Shown here one piece after another: positions 53,804 to 61,136 of a stretch of 64,000 nucleotides of DNA. The stretch comes from Myxococcus dinghuensis (GTDB taxonomy: Bacteria; Myxococcota; Myxococcia; Myxococcales; Myxococcaceae). The position numbers were made by a program, and so were the translations under genes. How positions within the stretch are numbered: the stretch's first letter is position 1; each line of letters begins with the position of its first letter. The stretch covers positions 230,624-294,623 of the forward strand of contig NZ_JAKCFB010000009.1 in the NCBI RefSeq assembly GCF_024198235.1. Reading direction: 5' to 3'. Under the pieces are notes generated by a model that did not search any database, was not told the origin of the DNA, and saw nothing but the letters and a program-made list of their open reading frames with translations.

Positions 53804-54699
53804 GGCAGCTTCCCCGAAATCGACACGGACGTTCCGTCCAGCCCGACTTGAACGGGCGCCGGCGCATCAGGTGCTCCCAGCAGATACATTCCCGTGGCGA
53901 CTCCCAGCCCCATCAGTCCTCCGACGAGCAGTCCCACGGAGACCGTCTGCATCCCGCGCGCGCTCTGCGCCAGGGTTCTGGCGTCAGCCTCCGTTCGGAG
54001 TTCCTGAGGCCTGTGCATCAGCCGTGACTTCCTTCCCTCCGCCAATTTCCAGAAGACGCCTGCTGTGACGACGAGGGCGCCTCCCGCGATGGCAGGGATG
54101 ATGGCTCGCTCTCTCGTGGTTGGGAGAGAGGGGATTTCCTCTGAGAGGGGAGAGGACGAAGGCTCTGGGCGTCTCGGGGCCTCGTCGGGGAGCGGCCCTC
54201 GTGATGCAGGACCCCGCTGGAGCGTCGGCGCATCCGTTTTCAGCGGCCCCCGGTCCTCCCCTCGCAGGGCCAGCTCGCCTAGAACCTCCTCTCGCATGGC
54301 TTCGAAGCGCCGCTTCAACTTTGGGGAGACGCTCAACGGGAGCTGGGCGTCGGGAGCGAGAAAGAGGGCTGCTTTGAAGGCGGCATTGGAGTCGTCCAGC
54401 CTCTCAGCGCTCAGCTCGGCCAAGAGGATGCCCTCATAGAGCGAGATCGCCACATCATCCTCGGGCCCCCTGGACACCTTCTTGCCTCGGGCAACCTGCT
54501 CCAGTGCTCGCTCGTATGCGAGGTCTTCGATGAGTTGGTGGATGGACACCAGGTAACGTCGCACGTCGGGGGAGACTGCGCCTCGGGCTCCTCCAGGGAG
54601 GATACAGAGTCCGAGGAGGAGGCTCCAGACACAGGCGCCACTCCGAGATAGGACGCCCGACACGATGGAATTGCCCTTGATGTCGCTGGAAGAAGACAT
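53800..54699 (-). CDS. Membrane protein with TPR-like region, 299 aa
   Basis: A 299-residue protein from the second of two adjacent ATGs (54699), which is 5 nt after GAGG; the first ATG (54702) is too close to it. An N-terminal hydrophobic signal segment (CVWSLLLGLCILPGGARG) leads to a helical TPR-like part (residues about 60-150; YERALEQVARGKKV, SVSPKLKRRFEAMREEVL). After a Pro/Glu linker come two C-terminal hydrophobic helices (IIPAIAGGALVVTAGVFW and VSVGLLVGGLMGLGVATGMYLL). It sits 46 nt after the Ala-rich protein gene and overlaps the kelch gene, so three genes are likely co-transcribed. Confidence 0.78.
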   Translation of the reverse strand: MSSSSDIKGNSIVSGVLSRSGACVWSLLLGLCILPGGARGAVSPDVRRYLVSIHQLIEDLAYERALEQVARGKKVSRGPEDDVAISLYEGILLAELSAERLDDSNAAFKAALFLAPDAQLPLSVSPKLKRRFEAMREEVLGELALRGEDRGPLKTDAPTLQRGPASRGPLPDEAPRRPEPSSSPLSEEIPSLPTTRERAIIPAIAGGALVVTAGVFWKLAEGRKSRLMHRPQELRTEADARTLAQSARGMQTVSVGLLVGGLMGLGVATGMYLLGAPDAPAPVQVGLDGTSVSISGKLP

Positions 54700-54745
54700 C
54701 ATGTCCTCACACGAATGACGCTTGGGTTCGCCTGCCGTTGCGATG

Positions 54746-55552
54746 TCACGAGAGCGAGGGACCACCCTCCGGCTGGGGGGGGACCGAGTTGTCGGGGACC
54801 GGGATGGGAGACACCGCTCCAGGGCTGGCCGCCTGCGGCTCAGGGAACAAGGCATCAGCGGACGAGGGCATGAATGGCTGACCGAAGCGCGCTGGAGGGC
54901 GGTCCTGCATGCCATTCACACCGCCCTCGGTGAATGGGACCCCTGGCGCTTCGCCGCTCCCCGCCGTCTGGATGACTTCCTGCGGCGGGGGCGTCAAACC
55001 CAGCAACTTCTCCAACTCCGCCTTCCGGCTCGTGCCCTCGAAGGCGGAGTCGAGTTCATTCTTCGTGGGCTTGACCTTGTCGATGTCCTTCTGGCTGTAG
55101 GGGGGCTTCTTGGATTCCTCGAGGGCCAGCGCGTTCGCTTTGCGCATGGCCTCCTCGGCGCTCTTCGCGGTGAGGGCTGCTGTTTCCTCCGCCGCCTGGA
55201 GCCTCTGGGCAGCCCTCCTGGAGGCTTCGGTGGCTTCCTTGAGCTTCTTCTCCGCGGCGCCAAGGGCCTCCTTCGACTTCTTCGCCTCCGCAGGCGACTG
55301 CCCGGGTCTCTCCGCCGCCTTGCGCGCGTCGGCGACAGCCTTCTCCGCTGCTTCCTTCTGTCTCCGCGCGGAATCGGCGTCGCGCTTGGTCTGTGTCAAG
55401 TTGTCCCGAGCCGCCTCCGCCGCCTTGCGCTTGGCCTCGGCCGCGAGCCGCGCCGCTTCCGCCTTCTGTCGGGCCTCCTCTGCGCGGCGTTGCGCCTCCG
55501 CGGGGTCCACTTTGGCCGCTCCAGACCGACCGACCGTTGTCACTGAGCCCAT
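54746..55552 (-). CDS. Ala/Glu/Lys-rich coiled-coil protein (intact paralogue), 268 aa
   Basis: A 268-residue protein from the ATG at 55552 (AGGAGGAG upstream). It opens MGSVTTVGRSGAAKVDPAEA, then a long Ala/Glu/Lys helix (residues 20-150) interrupted by PGQSPAEAKK at about 83-92, and ends in a Pro-rich, disordered tail (190-268). No enzymatic motif or signal peptide. The first 90 residues match the N-terminus of the protein at 60295. The general build also recalls the N-terminus of the 1349-aa annexin-repeat protein. Role unknown; carrier, scaffold or recruitment protein are possibilities. Confidence 0.8.
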   Translation of the reverse strand: MGSVTTVGRSGAAKVDPAEAQRRAEEARQKAEAARLAAEAKRKAAEAARDNLTQTKRDADSARRQKEAAEKAVADARKAAERPGQSPAEAKKSKEALGAAEKKLKEATEASRRAAQRLQAAEETAALTAKSAEEAMRKANALALEESKKPPYSQKDIDKVKPTKNELDSAFEGTSRKAELEKLLGLTPPPQEVIQTAGSGEAPGVPFTEGGVNGMQDRPPARFGQPFMPSSADALFPEPQAASPGAVSPIPVPDNSVPPQPEGGPSLS

Positions 55553-55897
55553 GAGTATCTCCTCCTGTCGAGAATGCCTCGTGTCAGGAACGAGGCAGGC
55601 GCGATGCATGTGATTGGAGGCGCCAACACAGCGCGGCTCCGAGGCGCGGTACGGCCGGCTCGAGTCGATTCGTGTTTGCCCCTGCAATCGAGGAGAAAGA
55701 GGGAGGATGCCGGCCGGCGTCCCACAAAAGTCTGGAAGAGGCGTTGAACGGCTGGGGGAGGTGGTGGCTCCGTGCCCGCACCCCGGGCGCGTCAGTCGCG
55801 ACGATGACGGCAGGATGGCCATGGCGCCGGCCGGTTTGTGTGGACTATTGGAGATGCCGGTCCGCCGGAGCCCGGTGGACGTGTGGAGCCCGCGGCA
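55553..55897. other. 345-nt gap between sigma gene and Ala-rich gene
   Basis: No gene supported. It probably contains the promoter of the three-gene Ala-rich/TPR/kelch unit, plus the inverted repeat at 55575-55597. I find no convincing terminator of the sigma gene here. Confidence 0.4.
55575..55597 (-). promoter_or_regulatory. Inverted repeat in the leader of the Ala-rich gene
   Basis: TGCCTCG (55575-55581) and CGAGGCA (55591-55597), 9-nt spacer, 23-45 nt before the start codon on the minus strand. Could be an operator or a small RNA hairpin. Confidence 0.3.
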
Positions 55898-56791
55898 TCA
55901 ATCCAGCAGTCCGTTGAAGCTGATGTCCAGTCGGCTGCCAACCAATCCGACGAGGCTCTCCAGCGCGACCTGGTCCTGCTTCAATCGGGGGGCAAGTTCC
56001 TTGCGGACGTGCTCGAGCAGCAGTCTGCGAGCATCCGAGACTCGCCTCGCAACCGCGGACCGCGAGCCGCCATACACCAGGGTCAGCCGATCCATGGTGA
56101 ATCCATGGATGTGGTGCAAGCGCAGCAGTGTCCGCTCTTGCTCGGGAAGCACCGCCACGGCCTTTCGGAGCGACTCGGCGAGGAGCTGGCGCGCGTCTTC
56201 GCGCAGCAGCGCGTACTCGGGGTCTCTCGGTGCCAGGCATCGTGCGAGCTCCTCTGGCGGTTCGGCGACGAGCTGAAGCCGTTCGTCCCGGCCCACCAAC
56301 TCCCCCGCGATGCGTGTCGCGATGATTCCCACCCACGCGAGCAGGGGCCCCCGGCCCCCATAGCTCGCGATCCTCGGTGGAGTGCTCCCGCTGGCCACCA
56401 GCAGCCGCTCACGCAGCACCTGCAGCACCTCCTCCCCTGAGTTGGGCGGCAGACGCCCGAGCCGGGCGGGGATGTGACGGAGGATGTGTTGCTCGAACGC
56501 CTTCAGGGCGGACGACGCCCCGGTGGCGCAGGCGCACGAGAGGAATAGGTCCGCAGCCTGGATGATGCGTATCACTTTCGACACTTTGCCTGCAGGCAAC
56601 TGCAGGGCGAGATGCCGCAGGAAGGTCTCGTCGGACAATGGCAGCATGGGCCACGCGGTCCGAGCTGTCTCGATGTGCTCGTGCAGCAGCACCTCCAGCC
56701 GCTCCTCGGCGTCGAGCTCCGTGTGCCGCTCCCGCGGCAAGTGCTCTCTCAAGAGTGCTGTCAAGGAGCGCGTCTTCGATTGCGTGCTCAT
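55898..56791 (-). CDS. Myxobacterial ECF-like sigma-70 factor, 297 aa
   Basis: A 297-residue sigma factor with an atypical, long N-terminus (1-80), region-2-like helices (about 80-165; ADLFLSCACATGAS, RGPLLAWVGIIATRIAGEL) and a clear region 4 HTH (about 205-265; LPEQERTLLRLHHIHGFTMDRLTLVYGGSRSAVARRVSDAR). The layout fits the myxobacterial sigma-70 family of TIGR03001 type, although I could not run the model. Its ATG overlaps the stop of the kinase gene (56788-56791), so it is translated with that kinase, which is a likely activator or partner. It is not a canonical ECF with an anti-sigma gene. Confidence 0.85.
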   Translation of the reverse strand: MSTQSKTRSLTALLREHLPRERHTELDAEERLEVLLHEHIETARTAWPMLPLSDETFLRHLALQLPAGKVSKVIRIIQAADLFLSCACATGASSALKAFEQHILRHIPARLGRLPPNSGEEVLQVLRERLLVASGSTPPRIASYGGRGPLLAWVGIIATRIAGELVGRDERLQLVAEPPEELARCLAPRDPEYALLREDARQLLAESLRKAVAVLPEQERTLLRLHHIHGFTMDRLTLVYGGSRSAVARRVSDARRLLLEHVRKELAPRLKQDQVALESLVGLVGSRLDISFNGLLD

Positions 56792-59700
56792 CGCTTCGCC
56801 TCACGCCGCTGCCAGGCCAGTACCGTCTGGAGCTCCTGCCGACCTCGGACTCCCACGGACTCCAGCCGCGTCCGCGCCTCCTCGGCCATCGCGAGCGCCC
56901 GAGTCCGGTCCGAGGCTGTGCGTGTCTCCAGGAGCGCCCGGGCCAGCAGAAACGCGGTCTTGCCGGCGACCTTCGGGTCCTTGGCCTCGCCCCATCGGGT
57001 CTGGATACGCCGTGCGCGCTCGAGCAGGGGGACGGCTTCCGCCACGGCGCCCAGCGCCAGATGTGCCTCCCCGGCACAGCTCAGGGCGCTGGCACCGTCC
57101 TCGGACTCCGCTCCCTCGGCGGTCTCCGTGACCTTCCGCGCACGTTCGCAGTATGCGAGCGCTTCCTTCGGAGCGTGAGTCGCCAGGGCCAGCTCGGCCA
57201 GGGGGAGCAGTACGGGGGCGGTCTTCCCTCCCTCCGTGCCGTGCTTCTTCTCCAGCCGGTCCAGCGCGTCCAGCAGGTCGCGCCTGGCCTCTGGGTAACG
57301 ACCTGCCTTCAGGTGCACCTGCCCCCGGAAGGTCAGCGGTAGGGCGGCGCGCGTCGTGTCCGGGCCCAGTCCGCGCTGGATGCGCTCCACGGCCTCGGTC
57401 GCGAAGGCCAGCGCTTCGTCGTCCTGGCCCGCATCGCTGGAGATGAACGCCTGCTCCGCGAGTGCGTAGACAACGGTGAGGTGGTTGGGGCCGCGGGCTC
57501 GCTCGAAGATGGCTTGCGCCCGCTCGACCTGGGACCGCGCCTCCTCCAGCCGGCCGTCGAGGCGCGAGACCCCTGCCAGGTTCAGCAGCACCGTCCCCAT
57601 GGGGGTCGTCTCCGGAGTGGAGGCCGCCTCCTGGAGGGCCAGGGCCTTGTGCCAGGCGCTGACGGCCTCGGCGTGCTTTCCCACCTCGAACGAGGCCGTG
57701 GCGACCCGATTGTAGGAAGTAGCGAGCGCCGGGTTGTCGGGACCGAGCACGTGCTCGCGCAGCTTCAGCGCCTCACGGTGGACCTTCAGCGAGTCCTCAT
57801 AGCGGCCCTGGTCGAAACGAATGCGTCCCACTTGGTGGAGGAGGTTGGGCGTACGGAGGCTGTCCGGGCCATTCCTCCTCAGCGAGAACTCCAGGCCCCG
57901 GAGCGCCTCCTGCTCCGCCTCGGCGAGGTGGCCTTGCATCTCTCTCAGCGACGCGATGCGCGTGTGCAGGTCCGTCGTGATGTCGGGGAAGCGCTCCCGC
58001 CCCAGCCGTTCGACAGCGGCCCGCGCGTGCCGGACGAGCTTCTCCGCTTCATCGGGGCGGGACTGCTCCTCGCCCGCGACATGGATGAGCTCCAGCCAGG
58101 CCCTCGCCACTGTCTCTTCGTCACCCGCGGCCTCGGCCGCCCACAGGGCCTGGTAGAGAGCCGCCTCCGCCTCCTTGGTCTTGTTGAGGCCCCCGAGGAG
58201 CGTGCCGTGAGCCAGGAACACCTCTGCCTCCAGCGGCTTGTAGCCGAGTCCCTTCAGCTCTTCGAGGAGGGCGGATGTCATCGCGAGGCCCTCATTGAAC
58301 CGGTGTGACACGAGGTGGGCGTGGGCCAGCGCCAGCTTGTGCCGTGTCGCATCCACCTGGGCGCGGAGGTTGTCGGGGGGCTGGGGTCGGCTGGAGAGCC
58401 CCGGCGTGTCCCGGCATCCGACAAGGCCCTCGAGCGATAGCGTCAGTTGGCGCGCGTTCTGCACTGTCTGCGCGTCGGCCTCTTCCAGCACCTCCGTGAC
58501 AGCGGCGATTTGCCAGAGCCGTGCATCGAGGCACGCGGCGGTCTGCCTGGCCTGGTCCGCGGTGTCGCCTGTCGCGGCCCGACAGGCTTCCGTGCGGAGC
58601 ATCCGCCACTGAGCCGTGTGGGCATCCAGCACCGCCGCGAACTGCTCCCAGGTCTGGGCTGCAGAGGCCACGCCCGTGGAAAGGAAGGCTGCGCGGACCC
58701 GCTCTCTCCGCGCGGGACTCCAAGCCACCGCGACCTTCTCCGCTTCCTGTGCACAGTTGGCCTCGCGCCGCTGCGCTGTTGTCCCGAAGGCCGAGAGGAT
58801 TCCCATCATTCCGGCCAGGCCCGATGTGACGAGGACCTGCACGAGTCTGCGGTGCGGCGGCGGAGTGAGGGCCTCCAGGAGGGCCTGCATGGTTGGGAAG
58901 CGCTCCTCGGGCTTTGCGTTGAGCCCGCGGCGTAGCGCGCGTCGAATCCGGGGCGGGATCTTCACGTCACGCTTCGGAGGACTCAGTAGCCCGTGCTGGG
59001 CGGACTGGACCAGCTCCTTCAGCGTCTCCCCCTGGAAGGGACGCGCGCCAAAGAGGGCCTCATGGAGTGCCACGCAGAAACTGAACTCATCCGAGCGCGT
59101 GTCGGCGTGCATGCCCTGAAGGAGTTCCGGAGCGAGATAGGCAGGGGTGCCCAGTACCTGGCCTGTCCGAGTGAGCGATTCCGTGAGGGAGGTTGGGGGC
59201 GAGACATGTTCCCGTGCGGTTGAGGGCTCATCCTCCTGGTGGAAGATGCGGGCGATGCCGAAGTCCGTGACGAAGACCCTTCCATCCTTCCCGATGAGAG
59301 CGTTCGCTGGCTTGAAGTCGCGGTGCACCAGCCCGGCGGCGTGGGCGGCTGCCAGACCCTTGCCCGCGTCGACGAACACCCGGAGTACGTCCTTCCACGG
59401 ACGTGGTTGCTTCATCCACTCCCCGAGCGTGGTGCCCTCCACCAGCTCCATCGCCAGGAAGATGCCGTCACCGTAGGTTCCCACGTCATACAGGGTGACG
59501 ATGTTGGGGTGGGAGAGCCGGGCGAGCGCCTGGGCCTCGCGCAGCAGTCGCTGCTGGAGCTCTTCGCGGTGGCGTCCCTCAGGGCGCAACACTTTGAGGG
59601 CTACCCGTCGGCCCAGCTCAGGGTCATCCGCAGCGTACACCACGCCCATTGCCCCGGAGCCGAGGCTCTCACGAACGATGTAGCGGGAAACGTGAGTGCC

Positions 59701-59964
59701 AGCCACCAGTGCCTGGGCGGGCGCCTCGCGGGGTGTGGTCGCATTGTTGGGTTGTGCTTGGGCTCCTGCTCCCGCTGCGAGGGCCCATTGGCAGTCCGGG
59801 CAGCGCTCCACATGTGCCAGGACGTCGGCGCGCTGCTCCGCGGAGAGCAATCCCGCCAGAAAGTCAGTCAGCGTCGCCTCTTGGGGACATGGCTGGGTGG
59901 GTGCGGGCTCTGCGACACTTTGCGATTCGCCAGACCTGGCTGATGTCGGTGTTCGTTCACCCAT
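56788..59964 (-). CDS. Zinc-finger / Ser-Thr kinase / TPR receptor coupled to the sigma factor, 1058 aa
   Basis: A 1058-residue protein starting MGERTPTSARS with GAGGGGG upstream. Residues 26-60 hold a zinc-finger-type anti-sigma motif (Cys26, His51, Cys55, Cys58: HVERCPDC). The kinase domain (about 95-370) has GSGAMG, Lys124, HRDFKPAN (214-221), DFG (234-236), and APE (278-280). A transmembrane helix (VLVTSGLAGMMGILSAFG) lies at about 377-394. The rest (400-1058) is a long helical TPR array (many ALxLxE/A-type pairs). The layout suggests sensing outside and phosphorylation inside; the coupled sigma gene is the obvious target. Pairs of ECF sigma and Ser/Thr kinase are known in several phyla. 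Confidence 0.88.
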   Translation of the reverse strand: MGERTPTSARSGESQSVAEPAPTQPCPQEATLTDFLAGLLSAEQRADVLAHVERCPDCQWALAAGAGAQAQPNNATTPREAPAQALVAGTHVSRYIVRESLGSGAMGVVYAADDPELGRRVALKVLRPEGRHREELQQRLLREAQALARLSHPNIVTLYDVGTYGDGIFLAMELVEGTTLGEWMKQPRPWKDVLRVFVDAGKGLAAAHAAGLVHRDFKPANALIGKDGRVFVTDFGIARIFHQEDEPSTAREHVSPPTSLTESLTRTGQVLGTPAYLAPELLQGMHADTRSDEFSFCVALHEALFGARPFQGETLKELVQSAQHGLLSPPKRDVKIPPRIRRALRRGLNAKPEERFPTMQALLEALTPPPHRRLVQVLVTSGLAGMMGILSAFGTTAQRREANCAQEAEKVAVAWSPARRERVRAAFLSTGVASAAQTWEQFAAVLDAHTAQWRMLRTEACRAATGDTADQARQTAACLDARLWQIAAVTEVLEEADAQTVQNARQLTLSLEGLVGCRDTPGLSSRPQPPDNLRAQVDATRHKLALAHAHLVSHRFNEGLAMTSALLEELKGLGYKPLEAEVFLAHGTLLGGLNKTKEAEAALYQALWAAEAAGDEETVARAWLELIHVAGEEQSRPDEAEKLVRHARAAVERLGRERFPDITTDLHTRIASLREMQGHLAEAEQEALRGLEFSLRRNGPDSLRTPNLLHQVGRIRFDQGRYEDSLKVHREALKLREHVLGPDNPALATSYNRVATASFEVGKHAEAVSAWHKALALQEAASTPETTPMGTVLLNLAGVSRLDGRLEEARSQVERAQAIFERARGPNHLTVVYALAEQAFISSDAGQDDEALAFATEAVERIQRGLGPDTTRAALPLTFRGQVHLKAGRYPEARRDLLDALDRLEKKHGTEGGKTAPVLLPLAELALATHAPKEALAYCERARKVTETAEGAESEDGASALSCAGEAHLALGAVAEAVPLLERARRIQTRWGEAKDPKVAGKTAFLLARALLETRTASDRTRALAMAEEARTRLESVGVRGRQELQTVLAWQRREAKR

Positions 59965-60294
59965 GATGTCCCCCTCAGGAAATCTTGGGATGAAAATTAA
60001 GTGATTCCCTCTTCCCTCACGAGCGCATGGGCAGGCGTGCGTTGAGTCGTACACGGAAGGAGGGAGCTGCGTCGCGGAAGACTATTCTCTAGGAGACACG
60101 CTCGGTGCTCCGTGCGTTTGGAGGGGCCTCTCGCCGCGTGCCGCTGAGAGTCGTCGTGTTCGGGATGGACAGCCAAGAGCTGGGCGAGGCTCTTTCATTG
60201 GGGATGACAGCCTCTGGGTTGGCTTTGTGTCTGGTGTGATTCATCGAGCTTGCCTGGATGAGGGCTGTGAATTCTGTCGAAGAGGGGGTTCGCA
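59965..60294. other. 330-nt divergent regulatory region
   Basis: Separates the minus-strand kinase-sigma operon from the plus-strand fusion gene. Lower GC than most of the window. It should carry promoters for both directions; no specific promoter can be named with confidence, and no gene is supported. Confidence 0.4.
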
Positions 60295-60957
60295 ATGGGT
60301 TCTGTCGCATCCGTGAGTGGTCCCGGCGCAGCAAAAGAAGACCCGGTCAAGAAGAAGCGCAATGAGGAGGTCGCCCCGCCGAAGTCGGAGGCGGCGCGGC
60401 ATGTTGCTGAGTCCAAGCGTCAAGCGGTGACGACGGCCAGGGGCGTTCTGGCACAGGCTCAGCGTGACGCGAAATCTGCCCAGAAACAGGAGGACGCCGC
60501 AAAGAAGACTGCCAGGGATGCGCGCAAGATCGCGCAAAGTCCAGGGCAGACTCCCGCGGGCGCCATCCGCTCCTCAAGGGTGGTCGAGGTCCTGTCGAAG
60601 CTGGTGACCGAACGGGGGGGCCCCAAGCACATCCGCAGCGACAACGGGCCGGAGTTCGTGGCCTCGGCCGTCCTGCGGTGGGCCGCGGAGGCCGGCATCG
60701 AGTTGGCGCATATCGCCCCTGGCAAGCCTTGGCAGAACGGCACCGACGAGCGCTTCAACGGACGCTTGCGCGATGAGTGCCTCAGCATGGAGTGGTTTCG
60801 CTCTCGAGCAGAGGCCAAGGTGGTCATCGAAGCGTGGTGGCAGCACTACAACCAGGTCCGTCTTCACTCGAGCCTGGGCTACCTCATGCCTCTGGAATTT
60901 CGACGGCAGTGCGAAGCAGTGATACCCAACCCGCCCCAGACGGCGCCTCTCTCGTAA
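60295..60957 (+). CDS. Truncated Ala-rich paralogue fused in frame to an IS3 transposase C-terminus, 220 aa
   Basis: A 220-residue chimaera. Residues 1-90 (MGSVASVSGPGAAKEDPVKK, helix, then PGQTPAGA) match the start of the 268-aa protein at 54746-55552. From residue 91 (IRSSRVVEVLSKL) onward the sequence is the C-terminal part of an IS3-family OrfB: RSDNGPEFV (Asp116), GKPWQNGTDERFNG (Glu152, 35 residues between Asp and Glu as in DD35E) and HYNQVRLHSSLGYLMP. The first catalytic Asp is missing, so transposition is impossible. GAGGGGG lies 10 nt before the ATG. Whether the fused protein is made or works is unknown; it could be a pseudogene. Confidence 0.8.
   Translation: MGSVASVSGPGAAKEDPVKKKRNEEVAPPKSEAARHVAESKRQAVTTARGVLAQAQRDAKSAQKQEDAAKKTARDARKIAQSPGQTPAGAIRSSRVVEVLSKLVTERGGPKHIRSDNGPEFVASAVLRWAAEAGIELAHIAPGKPWQNGTDERFNGRLRDECLSMEWFRSRAEAKVVIEAWWQHYNQVRLHSSLGYLMPLEFRRQCEAVIPNPPQTAPLS
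60565..60957 (+). mobile_element. IS3-family transposase OrfB fragment
   Basis: Only the last ~130 residues of OrfB remain, lacking OrfA and the OrfB N-terminus. No terminal inverted repeats could be recognised. The break with the Ala-rich gene lies near 60562-60580. The insertion or a deletion after it removed the rest of the Ala-rich paralogue. Confidence 0.75.
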
Positions 60958-61136
60958 TCAGTGGTCCGAAGGATCCAGGCAGGTCAAGGCCAACCCCTCT
61001 CTCCACCTAACCTGCGCACTCCGACCGAATCTGCCTCTCCAAAACCACACACGACGATTTGCACTCGCCGATTGGCCTCGATGCACAAGAATAAACTGCG
61101 GTGAGTTTTGCCCACGCATTCCAACAGAAAGAGCCC

